From positions 1-38,170 of the forward strand of contig NZ_BPQQ01000072.1 in assembly GCF_022179325.1 (NCBI RefSeq): 38,170 bases of DNA. The letters are read 5' to 3'. Below are positions 16,210 through 23,724 of the stretch, piece after piece. Source of the DNA: Methylobacterium isbiliense. Its GTDB lineage: Bacteria; Pseudomonadota; Alphaproteobacteria; Rhizobiales; Beijerinckiaceae. The notes below the pieces were generated by a model. That model searched no databases, had not been told where the DNA came from, and worked only from the letters and a program-made list of their open reading frames with translations. The position numbers were made by a program, and so were the translations under genes. Numbering within the stretch: the first letter of the stretch is position 1; every line of letters begins with the position of its first letter.

Positions 16210-17232
16210 ATGCCGCTGTCTCGCCTGCTCGTCCGGCTGCTCGCCGGTCTCGTCGCCGCGACCGCCCTCGTGCAAGGCGCGCGCGCGGAGCCGAATCCGG
16301 CCGCCTGCCAGCGCTACCGCGCCGAACTCGCCAACCTGCAGCGGGACTCCAACCGCGGGCAGGTGGAGGAGATCCAGCGCCTCGTGGCCTATCGCAACTC
16401 GATCGGCTGCGAGGGCGGCAAGTTCCTGTTCTTCGACATGCGCCCGCCGCAATGCGCACAGGTCGAGAGCCGCATCCGCGCCCTCAACAGCGGCTACGGG
16501 GCGGGCGCCACCCAGGTCTCGGATGCCCGGCGCGAGCAGCTCGTGGCCGCGGTGCGCGACGCCTGCGCGGGCCTGCCCTCCGCCACCAAGCCCGCCGACG
16601 GATTCGCCCGCGGCGGCGGCCAGGTGATCTGCGTGCGGCTGTGCGACGGCGCCTATTTCCCGATGCCGAACCTGCCGGACGGCCGGGAGGGCGCGGACGA
16701 GATGTGCAAGGCGCTCTGCCCCGGCACCGAGGCCGCGGCCTATTCGATGCCTGCCGCCGACAACGGCCTGCATCAGGCCGCCGCGATCCAGACGAGGCGC
16801 GCCTACGCGGCCCTGCCGAACGCCTTCAAGTTCCAGAAGGCCTTCGTGCCGAACTGCTCCTGCAAGGGGCAGGGGCAGACCTGGGCGCAGGCCCTGGTCA
16901 AGGCCGAGAGCATGCTGGTGCGCCACAAGGGCGATATCTTCGTCACCCCCGCCCAGGCCGAGGCGCTGTCGCGGCCGAAGGTCCGCCTGACGCTCGTCGG
17001 CCGCGCCGACAAGGCGGCCGCCACGCTGGCGGCCACCGCCGCGGCCCGCAACGGCCTCGACGAGCCGGGCGAGGCGCCGGCCGGACCGTCACGGCCCGCG
17101 GGTCCGGAGGAGAAGCCCGCCATCCGCGTCATCGCGCCGGACGTGGTGCCGGTGCCGGCCGGCGTGGGCGGCCCGCAGGCCGCGGGTCCCGCCGTCGCCT
17201 CGCCGGGGACGGCGCCCGTCGCGACGCCCTGA
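16210..17232 (+). CDS. DUF2865 exported protein
   Basis: The 340-residue protein carries a signal peptide (1-26, ending GARA) and the DUF2865 hallmark VICVRLCDGAYFPM in its central part. It is followed by CKALCPGTEAAAYSM and a CSCKG motif, with paired cysteines that should form disulfides in the periplasm. An N-terminal helical segment (CQRYRAELANLQRDSNRGQ) precedes the domain, and a Pro/Ala-rich tail (about 280-340) follows. DUF2865 is found mainly in Rhizobiales and has no known role. The start at 16210 was chosen because the signal peptide begins there. A strong terminator hairpin begins 4 nt after the stop. Confidence 0.88.
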   Translation: MPLSRLLVRLLAGLVAATALVQGARAEPNPAACQRYRAELANLQRDSNRGQVEEIQRLVAYRNSIGCEGGKFLFFDMRPPQCAQVESRIRALNSGYGAGATQVSDARREQLVAAVRDACAGLPSATKPADGFARGGGQVICVRLCDGAYFPMPNLPDGREGADEMCKALCPGTEAAAYSMPAADNGLHQAAAIQTRRAYAALPNAFKFQKAFVPNCSCKGQGQTWAQALVKAESMLVRHKGDIFVTPAQAEALSRPKVRLTLVGRADKAAATLAATAAARNGLDEPGEAPAGPSRPAGPEEKPAIRVIAPDVVPVPAGVGGPQAAGPAVASPGTAPVATP

Positions 17233-17235
17233 TGC

Positions 17236-17276
17236 CAACGGCCCAAGATGCTGACGCGTCGGGCCGTTGCGTTTTC
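17236..17276 (+). terminator. intrinsic terminator after the DUF2865 gene
   Basis: CAACGGCCC (17236-17244) pairs perfectly with GGGCCGTTG (17261-17269) around a 16-nt loop and is followed by CGTTTTC. This is the clearest rho-independent terminator in the window. Confidence 0.75.
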
Positions 17277-17371
17277 TCGCATTTTCGACATCAAGCCGAG
17301 GGCCTGAAGCTAAGGGCTTGGCGACACGTCGAGAGCGGCACAACGGCCATCGGTCATGACCGCCGGCATAG

Positions 17372-17394
17372 TCCCGCATGGGCGCCGTGCGGGA
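17372..17394. terminator. hairpin downstream of the glyoxalase gene
   Basis: TCCCGCA (17372-17378) and TGCGGGA (17388-17394) form a 7-bp stem with a 9-nt loop, 23 nt past the stop of the minus-strand glyoxalase gene. There is no T run on either strand, so termination is only possible. Confidence 0.3.
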
Positions 17395-17416
17395 TCACCA
17401 TCGTGAGGTGCGGCGC

Positions 17417-18376
17417 TCAGAGCGGCGCCAGCCCCGCCTCGATCTCGGCCCGCCGCGGCTCCAGGAAGGGCGGCAGGGCGAGGCGCTCGCCGAGGTGCTC
17501 CAGAGGCTCGTCGGTGGCGAAGCCGGGGCCGTCGGTGGCGATCTCGAACAGGATGCCGTTCGGCTCCCGGAAGTAGAGGCTGCGGAAGTAGTAGCGGTCC
17601 ACCGGCCCGCTCGTCGGCACCCGCAGGCGGCGCAGCCGCTCGCTCCAGTCGTCGTAGGCCGCGTCCGGGATGCGGAAGGCGACGTGGTGGACCCCGCCGG
17701 CGCCCTGCCGGGCGGGGCCGAGATCCGGCTCGGCCACCACGTGCAGTTCCGCCGCGGGGCCGCCCTCGCCCATCGCGTAGACCTGCACCGGGCGCTCCGC
17801 CGAGGCCTCGGCCGCCGCATCGCCCGCCGCGTAGGCGCGCACCGGCCGCAGGCCGAGCACGCCGGTCAGCACCGCCTCGGTGAGGCGCGGGTCGGCGACG
17901 CTGAGGAGGACCGGGCCGAGGCCGCGGATCTGGTGCGCCGCCGGCACGGGGCTTCCCGCCCAGGGGTGGCTCGGGCCGGCGCCGCGATCGTCCACGAGGC
18001 TGAGGCGCTGCCCCTCCGGATCCTCGAAGTCGAGGGTGAGGCGCCCGTCGCGCTCCACCGGCAGGCGGTGCGTCACGCCCTGGCGGGCGAGGTGTTCGCG
18101 CCACCACGCGATCGTCCCGGCCCCCGAGACGCGCAGCATCGTGCGGGCGATGCTGTTGGTGCCGCGCCGCTCGCGCGGCGCCGGCCAATCGAAGAAGGTG
18201 AGGTCGGAGCCCGGGGAGGCGAGCCCGTCGGCGTAGAACAGGTGGTAGGCCGAGACGTCGTCCTGGTTGACGGTCTTCTTCACCAGCCGCAGGCCGAGCA
18301 CCCGCGTGTAGAAGGCGAGATTGTCCGCGGCCCGGGCCGTCACGGCGGTGAGGTGGTGGATTCCGGTGAGTTGCAT
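17417..18376 (-). CDS. two-domain VOC protein, ring-cleaving dioxygenase/glyoxalase (MhqO-like)
   Basis: The 319-residue protein consists of two vicinal-oxygen-chelate domains. The first starts ITG(I)[17 protein letters not shown] with His8. The second has [10 protein letters not shown] (His220/His221) and [16 protein letters not shown] (Glu268), supplying the expected metal ligands. It matches proteins annotated as ring-cleaving dioxygenases of the MhqA/MhqO type, linked in Bacillus to quinone and hydroquinone detoxification. The actual substrate here is unknown. The start at 18376 gives the standard N-terminus. Longer in-frame versions reach far into the opposing gene and were discarded. 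It is divergent from the glycoside hydrolase gene, with a repeat-rich operator-like region between them. Confidence 0.88.
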   Translation of the reverse strand: MQLTGIHHLTAVTARAADNLAFYTRVLGLRLVKKTVNQDDVSAYHLFYADGLASPGSDLTFFDWPAPRERRGTNSIARTMLRVSGAGTIAWWREHLARQGVTHRLPVERDGRLTLDFEDPEGQRLSLVDDRGAGPSHPWAGSPVPAAHQIRGLGPVLLSVADPRLTEAVLTGVLGLRPVRAYAAGDAAAEASAERPVQVYAMGEGGPAAELHVVAEPDLGPARQGAGGVHHVAFRIPDAAYDDWSERLRRLRVPTSGPVDRYYFRSLYFREPNGILFEIATDGPGFATDEPLEHLGERLALPPFLEPRRAEIEAGLAPL

Positions 18377-18458
18377 CGGCGTGGCCTCCGAGCGTGATCC
18401 TGGATCGTCTTCCTTGCGCCCTCCGGCGGCCCGGAGCCAGCCCCGGCGCGCCAGGGCG

Positions 18459-18503
18459 CGTTTGCACGGCCGCAAACGGCCGCAAGCGGCGGTCTCGCTT
18501 GCG
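18459..18503. promoter_or_regulatory. four-half-site operator between divergent genes
   Basis: Four copies of GCAARCG occur: reversed at 18459-18465, forward at 18472-18478, forward at 18482-18488 and reversed at 18496-18502. They build two inverted repeats (CGTTTGC-N6-GCAAACG and CGCAAGCG-N7-CGCTTGCG). The two inner forward copies also sit in a 10-bp tandem repeat ACGGCCGCAA (18466-18485), one helical turn. The site lies about 80 nt from the glyoxalase start and 60 nt from the hydrolase start, where a shared regulator would act. The regulator is not identified. Confidence 0.45.
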
Positions 18504-18562
18504 CCGCCCCGTCCCGCCCGCCATGAGGGGAGGGAGTATCCGGCCGGCAGCCGAGGGCGTGC

Positions 18563-19495
18563 ATGATCGAAGCGGCGATGATCTGGAACGAGCCCAACAA
18601 CAAGTCGCATTGGGATCCCGAGGTGGATCCGGGCTGGCACCTCTTTGCCGACACCCTCGCCTGCGCGGCCCGCGCCCTCAAGGACGAGGCGCCGGCACTG
18701 CCCACCGTGCTCGGCGGCCTCTCGCCGATCGACCCGACCTTCGTGCAGTTCCTCGACGCCAAGCGCGCCCTCGACGCGGTCGACGTCGTGGCGGTGCACG
18801 GCTTCCCGCTCGACTGGAATCTCTGGCAGATCGGCGAGTGGCCGCAGAAGCTCGCCGAGATGCGCGCGGTGACGCCCAAGCCCGTCTGGGTGACGGAGGT
18901 CGGGGTCTCCACCTTCGGCGCCGAGGAGGTGCAGGTCTTCGGCGTCGATCGCACGGCCGCGCTGCTGGTCGGGCGCACGCCGCGTATCCACTGGTACAGC
19001 CTCTACGACCTGCCCCAGGCCTGGGGCGCCACAACCCGCCACAAGGAGGCGGAGGGCTCCTCCTACTACCGCCACTTCTACATGGGGCTGCTGCGCGAGG
19101 ACGGCTCGCCCAAGCCCGCCCTGGAGCACTTCGCCCGCCACACCCCGGCGATGGGCCTGTGCCAGTGGTTCCACTTCGAGGATCATCGCCTCGACGAGGC
19201 GGTGGCCTGGATGCGGCGCCTCGGCGTGCGCTATCTGCGCACCGGCCTGTCCTGGGCCGATTCCTTCCGGCCGAACGCCCTCGATTGGTTCGACCGGCAG
19301 ATGGAGGCGCTGGCGGAGTTCGACGTGACGGTCACCTTCTGCTTCACCCCCGAGCACCGGGGCATCGCCCCCCATCACACCAGCGCACCGCTGGTGAAGG
19401 AGGAATTCGCGGAGTTCTGCGCCGCGATGATCCGGCGCTATGCCGGCCACGTCCGCCCCCGGGCGGATGCCCTGGCGATGCCGGTGCCTGCATGA
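18563..19495 (+). CDS. clan GH-A-like glycoside hydrolase, apparently circularly permuted
   Basis: The 310-residue protein resembles proteins annotated as beta-xylosidase/glycosyl hydrolase. The acid/base motif WNEPNN lies at the extreme N-terminus (Glu10) and a nucleophile-type motif VTEVGVS at Glu112. Residues about 197-295 (from [10 protein letters not shown] through [16 protein letters not shown] to [14 protein letters not shown]) look like the first strands and helices of a GH39-like TIM barrel, which normally come before NEP. This suggests a permuted barrel rather than a truncated one. There is no signal peptide, so it is probably cytoplasmic. The first ATG at 18563 follows GAGGG. The stop overlaps the PIG-L gene start (ATGA). 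The substrate is unknown. Confidence 0.75.
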   Translation: MIEAAMIWNEPNNKSHWDPEVDPGWHLFADTLACAARALKDEAPALPTVLGGLSPIDPTFVQFLDAKRALDAVDVVAVHGFPLDWNLWQIGEWPQKLAEMRAVTPKPVWVTEVGVSTFGAEEVQVFGVDRTAALLVGRTPRIHWYSLYDLPQAWGATTRHKEAEGSSYYRHFYMGLLREDGSPKPALEHFARHTPAMGLCQWFHFEDHRLDEAVAWMRRLGVRYLRTGLSWADSFRPNALDWFDRQMEALAEFDVTVTFCFTPEHRGIAPHHTSAPLVKEEFAEFCAAMIRRYAGHVRPRADALAMPVPA

Positions 19496-20340
19496 GCGTC
19501 GTCACGGGGCCGCTCGCCGGGACCTCGCCCGCCGCCGAGGCCTTCCTGGCGGCCCTGGCGCATCCGGCCCGCGGCCGGATCGCGGCCGGGCACGCGGCCC
19601 TCGTGGTGGCCCATCCCGACGACGAGAGCATCGGCTGCGGCGCCCAGCTGCCGCGCCTGCGGGACCTCACGGTGATCCACGTCACGGACGGCGCGCCGCG
19701 CGACGGGGCGGAGGCGCGCCGGCGCGGCTTTCCCGATCCGGCTGCCTACGCGGCGGCCCGTGCGCACGAACTCGACGCGGCCCTTACGCGCGCGGGCGTG
19801 GAGCCCGCGCGGCGGCTCGCCCTCGGCTATCCGGATCAGGGCGTGCCGGAGGCGATCCCCGACCTCGCCCGCCGTCTGGCCGCCCTGTTCGAGGAGCGCG
19901 GCATCACGCTCGCCCTCACCCATGCCTACGAGGGGGGGCATCCGGACCACGACGCGGTGGCGCTCGCGCTCCAGGGGGCGCGTCGCCTGAGGGCCGGGCG
20001 GCTCGCGGTGATCGAGATGCCCTTCTATCACCGCGGCCCCGACGGTCCGGAGGCCGGCTCCTTCCTGCCCGCCCATCCGCCGCGGCGGGCCATCGCGCTC
20101 CACCTCGACCCGGAGGATTGCGCCCTCAAGGCGGATCTCTTCGCCGCCCATGCCTCGCAGGCCGCGATCCTCAACACCCTGCCGATCGCCCTCGAACGCT
20201 TCCGCGAGGCGCCCGATCATCCCTTCGACGCCCTGCCGAACGGGGGCCGGCTCCTCTACGAGGAAGGGGCGCGCGGCACGGGCGGCGCGCGCTTCCTCGC
20301 GCTCGCCAGGGCTGCCGGCGCGGCGCTCGGCGGCATCTGA
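19492..20340 (+). CDS. PIG-L family N-acetylglucosaminyl deacetylase-like hydrolase
   Basis: The 282-residue protein shows the LmbE/PIG-L zinc motifs: HPDDE at 41-45 (His41, Asp43, Asp44) and GGHPDHD with His150 and His153. Family members deacetylate N-acetylglucosamine-containing glycolipids, mycothiol or bacillithiol precursors and antibiotics. An Alphaproteobacterium does not make those thiols, so a sugar or glycolipid substrate is more likely. It is translationally coupled to the hydrolase upstream through an ATGA overlap. The pair therefore probably acts on one N-acetylated glycoside or surface glycan. There is no signal peptide. The start at 19492 is fixed by the overlap. Confidence 0.9.
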   Translation: MSVVTGPLAGTSPAAEAFLAALAHPARGRIAAGHAALVVAHPDDESIGCGAQLPRLRDLTVIHVTDGAPRDGAEARRRGFPDPAAYAAARAHELDAALTRAGVEPARRLALGYPDQGVPEAIPDLARRLAALFEERGITLALTHAYEGGHPDHDAVALALQGARRLRAGRLAVIEMPFYHRGPDGPEAGSFLPAHPPRRAIALHLDPEDCALKADLFAAHASQAAILNTLPIALERFREAPDHPFDALPNGGRLLYEEGARGTGGARFLALARAAGAALGGI

Positions 20341-20421
20341 CGCAAAGCCTTCCGTCGGCGCGTGCGTTCGCGGCCCGAACCTGACAGGATGGCCGCGACG
20401 ACCGCAAGCGGGAGGATCGTG

Positions 20422-20598
20422 ATGAGCGAGACAGTCGACGTCGAGATGGTGAAGTGCGCCTGTCAGGACTGCGTCTGCGTGGTGTCGCTGGGCAAGGCCG
20501 TCATGCATGACGGCCGGGCCTTCTGCTGCGACGAATGCGCGGCCGGCCACCCGGATCACAGCGGCTGCAACCACGCCGGCTGCACCTGCCACGGCTGA
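20422..20598 (+). CDS. smtA: bacterial metallothionein (SmtA/BmtA family)
   Basis: The 58-residue protein follows the bacterial metallothionein pattern: KCACQDCVCVV near the N-terminus, FCCDECAAGH in the middle and GCNHAGCTCHG at the end. It has ten cysteines plus histidines for Zn or Cd thiolate clusters. It would buffer zinc or detoxify heavy metals in the cytoplasm. The start at 20422 has GGGAGGATCGTG upstream. An in-frame ATG at 20362 would add 20 residues unlike the family. It faces the ureE gene tail to tail, so two metal-binding proteins adjoin. No metal-responsive operator was recognised in the 80 nt upstream. Confidence 0.92.
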   Translation: MSETVDVEMVKCACQDCVCVVSLGKAVMHDGRAFCCDECAAGHPDHSGCNHAGCTCHG

Positions 20599-20618
20599 CG
20601 GGCGGGCCGATGCCCCGA

Positions 20619-20632
20619 CCCTCCGCGGAGGG
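20619..20632. terminator. palindrome between the convergent smtA and ureE
   Basis: CCCTCCGCGGAGGG is a perfect 14-bp palindrome in the 50-nt gap between the two stop codons. It can form a stem on either strand. No T run follows, so it is a weak bidirectional terminator candidate. Confidence 0.4.
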
Positions 20633-20648
20633 AGGGCCGGGCCGCGGA

Positions 20649-21236
20649 TCAGTGGTCGTGGCCGCAGCCGGGGCCATGGACGTGCGGGTGATGCCCGTGC
20701 GCATGATCGTGGGCGTGATGGTCGTGGGCATGATCATGATGACCGTGCTCGTGATGAGCATGGCCGTGGGCGTGGTGATGCTCGTGGCCGCACTGGCTGT
20801 GGTCGTGGGCCACCACCTCCCGCTCGGGGCGGAAGGGGCGCGTCACCGGCGAGGCCGCGCAGCCCTGGCCGCGGACCAGCTCGGCCACCACCGGATCGGC
20901 CGGGACGTAGAGCACCTCGGTCGTCACTTCGGCCGGCACGTGGTTGCTGCCGAGCTGCCACGCGAGCCGGGTCAGGCGCGCCGGGTTCTCGGCCCGCACC
21001 TCCAGCAGCTCCTGCGCGGCGGCCGCGATGCGCACGAGGCGCCCGTCCTCCAGGCGCACGGCGTCGCCGTCCTCCAGCGTGCCGGCCTTGGCGAGATCGA
21101 GCCGGAAGGCGAGGCCCCCGTCCGCCGTCAGCGCGCCCTCGCGCCGGGTGCGGGCCGCATGGTCGAGCGTGATCGTGTCGGCGACGGCCTCCGGCCGGAC
21201 GGCGGGTTTGCGGACGATGGTGGTGGCGCGCAGCAT
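20649..21236 (-). CDS. ureE: urease accessory nickel chaperone UreE with long His-rich tail
   Basis: UreE delivers nickel to the urease activation complex. The 195-residue protein has the N-terminal peptide-binding domain, then the metal-binding domain in which the usual HLGNRHxP motif reads QLGSNHVP (His99 is the conserved metal ligand). A 52-residue C-terminal tail holds 26 histidines in HDH/HGH/HHAH patterns plus two cysteines. No other urease gene is in the window, so this copy is away from a ure cluster here. The start at 21236 has GAGG upstream. The tail could serve nickel or zinc storage. The neighbour is a metallothionein. Confidence 0.9.
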   Translation of the reverse strand: MLRATTIVRKPAVRPEAVADTITLDHAARTRREGALTADGGLAFRLDLAKAGTLEDGDAVRLEDGRLVRIAAAAQELLEVRAENPARLTRLAWQLGSNHVPAEVTTEVLYVPADPVVAELVRGQGCAASPVTRPFRPEREVVAHDHSQCGHEHHHAHGHAHHEHGHHDHAHDHHAHDHAHGHHPHVHGPGCGHDH

Positions 21237-21572
21237 GGCATCCTCGCGGGCGGTTCCGGGCCTCCTCTACGCATCCGGGCGCGCGGAGTCACACCCTTTG
21301 CGCCGACAGTGGCCCGGATGCCGCGCCTGCCGCTTTTCCGTCCTGCCCGCTGACGGCGCAGGGAACGGCAACGCTGCCTCCTCGTTTGGCGTTCAGCTGC
21401 CGAACAGCTAGGCTGTTGTAAGCGGTGAACGGCCGAAAGCCGTCGCGCGGGCATTCGGGCGGGACCGGACACCGGGTCGCCCAGGGGAATGCGGCAGGAC
21501 CAGAGACCCGGATCCGCCGTTCGTCCGCCCGGGGCGCGGCGGTGCCGGGCCGCAGCACAAGGGACGAACCTC
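21237..21572. other. divergent gap between ureE and the glycine-zipper lipoprotein (336 nt)
   Basis: No gene is supported. The gap holds the ureE leader and a clear EcfG-type promoter (21362-21386). A hairpin with a 3-nt loop (AACAGC, TAG, GCTGTT, 21403-21417) lies just after the expected transcription start. A leader of about 180 nt to the lipoprotein start follows, with no riboswitch recognised in it. Confidence 0.6.
21362..21386 (+). promoter_or_regulatory. EcfG-type general stress response promoter
   Basis: GGAAC (21362-21366) and CGTT (21383-21386) are separated by exactly 16 nt. This is the established consensus of the alphaproteobacterial general stress sigma factor EcfG, first defined in Methylobacterium with PhyR/NepR. 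The promoter points to the lipoprotein gene at 21573 and would start transcription near 21393. Confidence 0.7.
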
Positions 21573-21842
21573 ATGAAGAAGCTCATCGCCGCCACGCTCG
21601 CGGGCGCCCTCGCGCTCTCGCTCGGCGCCTGCAACACCCCCGGCGACCGCGCGGCGGGCGGTGCCGCCCTCGGCGGCCTCACGGGCGCGGCGGTCGGCGC
21701 GGCGGCCACCGGCCGGGCGGGCGGTGCGCTCGCGGGCGGCCTGATCGGCGCGGCGGGCGGTGCCATCGTCGGCGCGGCCACGGCCCCGCAATGCCCCTAT
21801 GGCACCTACCGCGATCCCTACGGCAACATCTATTGCCGCTGA
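21573..21842 (+). CDS. glycine-zipper outer-membrane lipoprotein (OsmB-like)
   Basis: The 89-residue product has a lipoprotein signal with lipobox LGAC (Cys20). A Gly/Ala-rich zipper with GxxxG-type spacing follows (AGGAALGGLTGAAVGAAATG and GGLIGAAGGAIVGAA), a pattern that packs in membranes. It ends in CPYGTYRDPYGNIYC, with a probable disulfide. Small glycine-zipper lipoproteins such as OsmB are often stress-induced. The EcfG promoter upstream supports that here. The start at 21573 is set by the lipoprotein signal. In-frame upstream codons from 21489 are unlike any signal peptide. The exact function is unknown. Confidence 0.85.
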   Translation: MKKLIAATLAGALALSLGACNTPGDRAAGGAALGGLTGAAVGAAATGRAGGALAGGLIGAAGGAIVGAATAPQCPYGTYRDPYGNIYCR

Positions 21843-22005
21843 GGCGTCGCGCGGGGGCCGGCGCGCCCGGCCCCCGCAGCATCCGGCCGCGGCGTAGCCC
21901 GGATGGCGGATTCCGCCCGGACGCGAACGGGTCTAACGAGACCCGGATGATGACGAACCCACCCCCTCGCCACCGCGCGGCGCCGTGCGCCCTCCGGGGC
22001 CAGCG

Positions 22006-22731
22006 ATGAGCCTCGGCCTGTGGGGAAAGCTCGGCGGGGCCGGGCTCGGTCTCGCTGTCGGCGGCCCGCTCGGCGCCCTGATCGGCGCGGTGGCGGGGCA
22101 TTTCCTCGTCGACCGCGAGGGCTCGCTGTTCGGCCGCACCCCGCGCGAGGTGGTGTTCACCACCGGCCTCGTGGCGCTCGCCGCCAAGATGGCGAAGTCG
22201 GACGGGGTGGTGACCCCCGCCGAGGTCGCGGCCTTCGAGGAGGTGGTGCGGGTGCCCGACGAGGAGCGCGCGGGCATCGCGCGGCTGTTCGACCTCGCCA
22301 AGGCCACCACCAGCGGCTTCGAGGCCTACGCCCAGCAGATCGCCGAGGCCTTCCGCGAGGAGCCTGCCCTGCTGGAGGACGTGCTCGACGGCCTCTTCCA
22401 CATCGCCAAGGCGGACGGCGCGATCCACGACAAGGAGGCGCGCTACCTGCGGGCGGTGGCGGAGATCTTCGGCCTCGACGAGGCCGCCTATACGTGTCTT
22501 GCCGCCCGGCACGTGCGGCTTGCCGATGATCCCTACGAGGTGCTGGGCGCCGACCGCACCCTGCCGGATGCCGACCTCAAGGCCCGCTACCGGGCGCTGG
22601 TCGCCGAGAATCATCCCGACCGGGCGGTTGCCCGCGGCCTGCCGCCCGCGGCGGTCGCCATCGCCACGCGCCGCCTCGCGGCGATCAATGCTGCCTGGGA
22701 CCGCATCAGTGCGGAGCGCAACCTGCCGTGA
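22006..22731 (+). CDS. DjlA-like protein with TerB and J domains
   Basis: The 241-residue protein starts with a glycine-rich membrane or amphipathic segment (LGGAGLGLAVGGPLGALIGAVAG divided by small residues, about 8-32). A TerB-like helical domain spans about 42-150, with the typical acidic KMAKSDGVVTPAE and HIAKADGAIHDKE repeats. A C-terminal J domain (about 175-241) carries the HPD motif at 203-205. This is the DjlA layout, a membrane-linked cochaperone of DnaK. The start at 22006 is preferred over a GTG at 21985. Only 10 nt separate it from the amidase gene, so the two are probably cotranscribed. Confidence 0.88.
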   Translation: MSLGLWGKLGGAGLGLAVGGPLGALIGAVAGHFLVDREGSLFGRTPREVVFTTGLVALAAKMAKSDGVVTPAEVAAFEEVVRVPDEERAGIARLFDLAKATTSGFEAYAQQIAEAFREEPALLEDVLDGLFHIAKADGAIHDKEARYLRAVAEIFGLDEAAYTCLAARHVRLADDPYEVLGADRTLPDADLKARYRALVAENHPDRAVARGLPPAAVAIATRRLAAINAAWDRISAERNLP

Positions 22732-22741
22732 GCCGTCACCC

Positions 22742-23491
22742 ATGAAGCCGACGCCCGAGAGCGCGGTCGCGACCCAGGTCGTCCCCTCGCCCAACCACGG
22801 CGAGCGGCGCCTGCCGGTCGACATGCTGATCCTGCACTACACCGGCATGACGGACGGGGCGGCGGCGGTGCTGCGGCTCTCCAACCCGCTGGCGGAGGTC
22901 TCGGCCCACTACGTGGTGTTCGAGGACGGGCGGGTGATCCAGATGGTGCCGGAGGCCCGCCGCGCGTGGCACGCCGGCGCCGGCGCCTGGGAGGGCGAGC
23001 GCGACGTGAACTCCCGCTCAATCGGGATCGAGATCGTGCATCCGGGCCATGCGGGCGGGCTGCCGCCCTATCCCGAGGCCCAGATCGTCGCCGTGGCGGC
23101 ACTGGCGCGCGACATCCTGGGCCGCTGGCCGATCCGCGCCGACCGGGTGCTCGGCCATTCCGACGTCGCGCCCGCCCGCAAGCAGGATCCCGGCGAGGGC
23201 TTTCCCTGGGAGCGGCTGCACCGTGAGGGCATCGGCCACTGGGTGGCGCCGACACCGATCCGCGACGGGCGCTTCTTCGCCGAGGGCGATGCCGGCCAGC
23301 CGATCGAGGCGCTTCAGGCGATGTTCGCCCTCTACGGCTACGACCAGCCCGTCACCGGCCGCTTCGACGCGCACACCCGCGACGTGGTCGCGGCCTTCCA
23401 GCGCCACTTCCGCCCCGCCCGGGTGGACGGCGTGGCGGATGCCTCGACCATCACGACGCTGCGCGACCTGCTGGCGGCGCGGCCCGCGTGA
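22742..23491 (+). CDS. N-acetylmuramoyl-L-alanine amidase with peptidoglycan-binding domain (AmiD-like)
   Basis: The 249-residue protein has an Amidase_2 domain (about 15-160) with zinc ligands His32 (LILHYTG), His139 and Asp149 (LGHSDVAPARKQDPG) and the catalytic Glu97 (IGIEIVH). A PG_binding_1 domain follows at about 185-245. It cleaves the bond between MurNAc and L-Ala in peptidoglycan or anhydro-muropeptides. No signal peptide is visible, so it may act in the cytoplasm in muropeptide recycling, as AmpD does, or be exported by another route. The stop overlaps the next gene in a GTGA arrangement, showing translational coupling to a small membrane protein. Confidence 0.92.
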   Translation: MKPTPESAVATQVVPSPNHGERRLPVDMLILHYTGMTDGAAAVLRLSNPLAEVSAHYVVFEDGRVIQMVPEARRAWHAGAGAWEGERDVNSRSIGIEIVHPGHAGGLPPYPEAQIVAVAALARDILGRWPIRADRVLGHSDVAPARKQDPGEGFPWERLHREGIGHWVAPTPIRDGRFFAEGDAGQPIEALQAMFALYGYDQPVTGRFDAHTRDVVAAFQRHFRPARVDGVADASTITTLRDLLAARPA

Positions 23492-23724
23492 GCCTGATCC
23501 GTAACGAGCAGACCACGCTCACCGCCGGATACCTCAACGCGGGCGCGAGCGCCTGTCCGTCCGCCGGGGTGGTGGCGCCGATCGCCGCCGCCGTGTTCGG
23601 GGCGACCGGTCCGGGCGGGCCGGTCCCGACCCTGACGACCGTGATCGGCGTATCGAAGTGTCTCGTCGGGAGCATCCTTCTGCACTAGGCGGCGCGTTAC
23701 CTGCTCAGGAGCCTGCGGCCGTGA
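23488..23724 (+). pseudogene. small two-helix membrane protein interrupted by an in-frame TAG
   Basis: A GTG start overlaps the amidase stop (GTGA). The frame reads 66 codons (opening SLIRNEQTTLTAGYLNAG, with two hydrophobic segments near 27-42 and 48-65) to a TAG at 23686-23688. It then stays open for 11 more sense codons, AARYLLRSLRP, a basic tail typical after a membrane helix, and ends at TGA 23722-23724. That TGA overlaps the next GTG start. The coupling implies the ancestral stop was 23724 and the TAG is a nonsense mutation, or is read through. Codons before the TAG (GTA TCG AAG TGT) are atypical and put a Lys inside the helix, consistent with decay. The family is not recognised. Confidence 0.6.
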
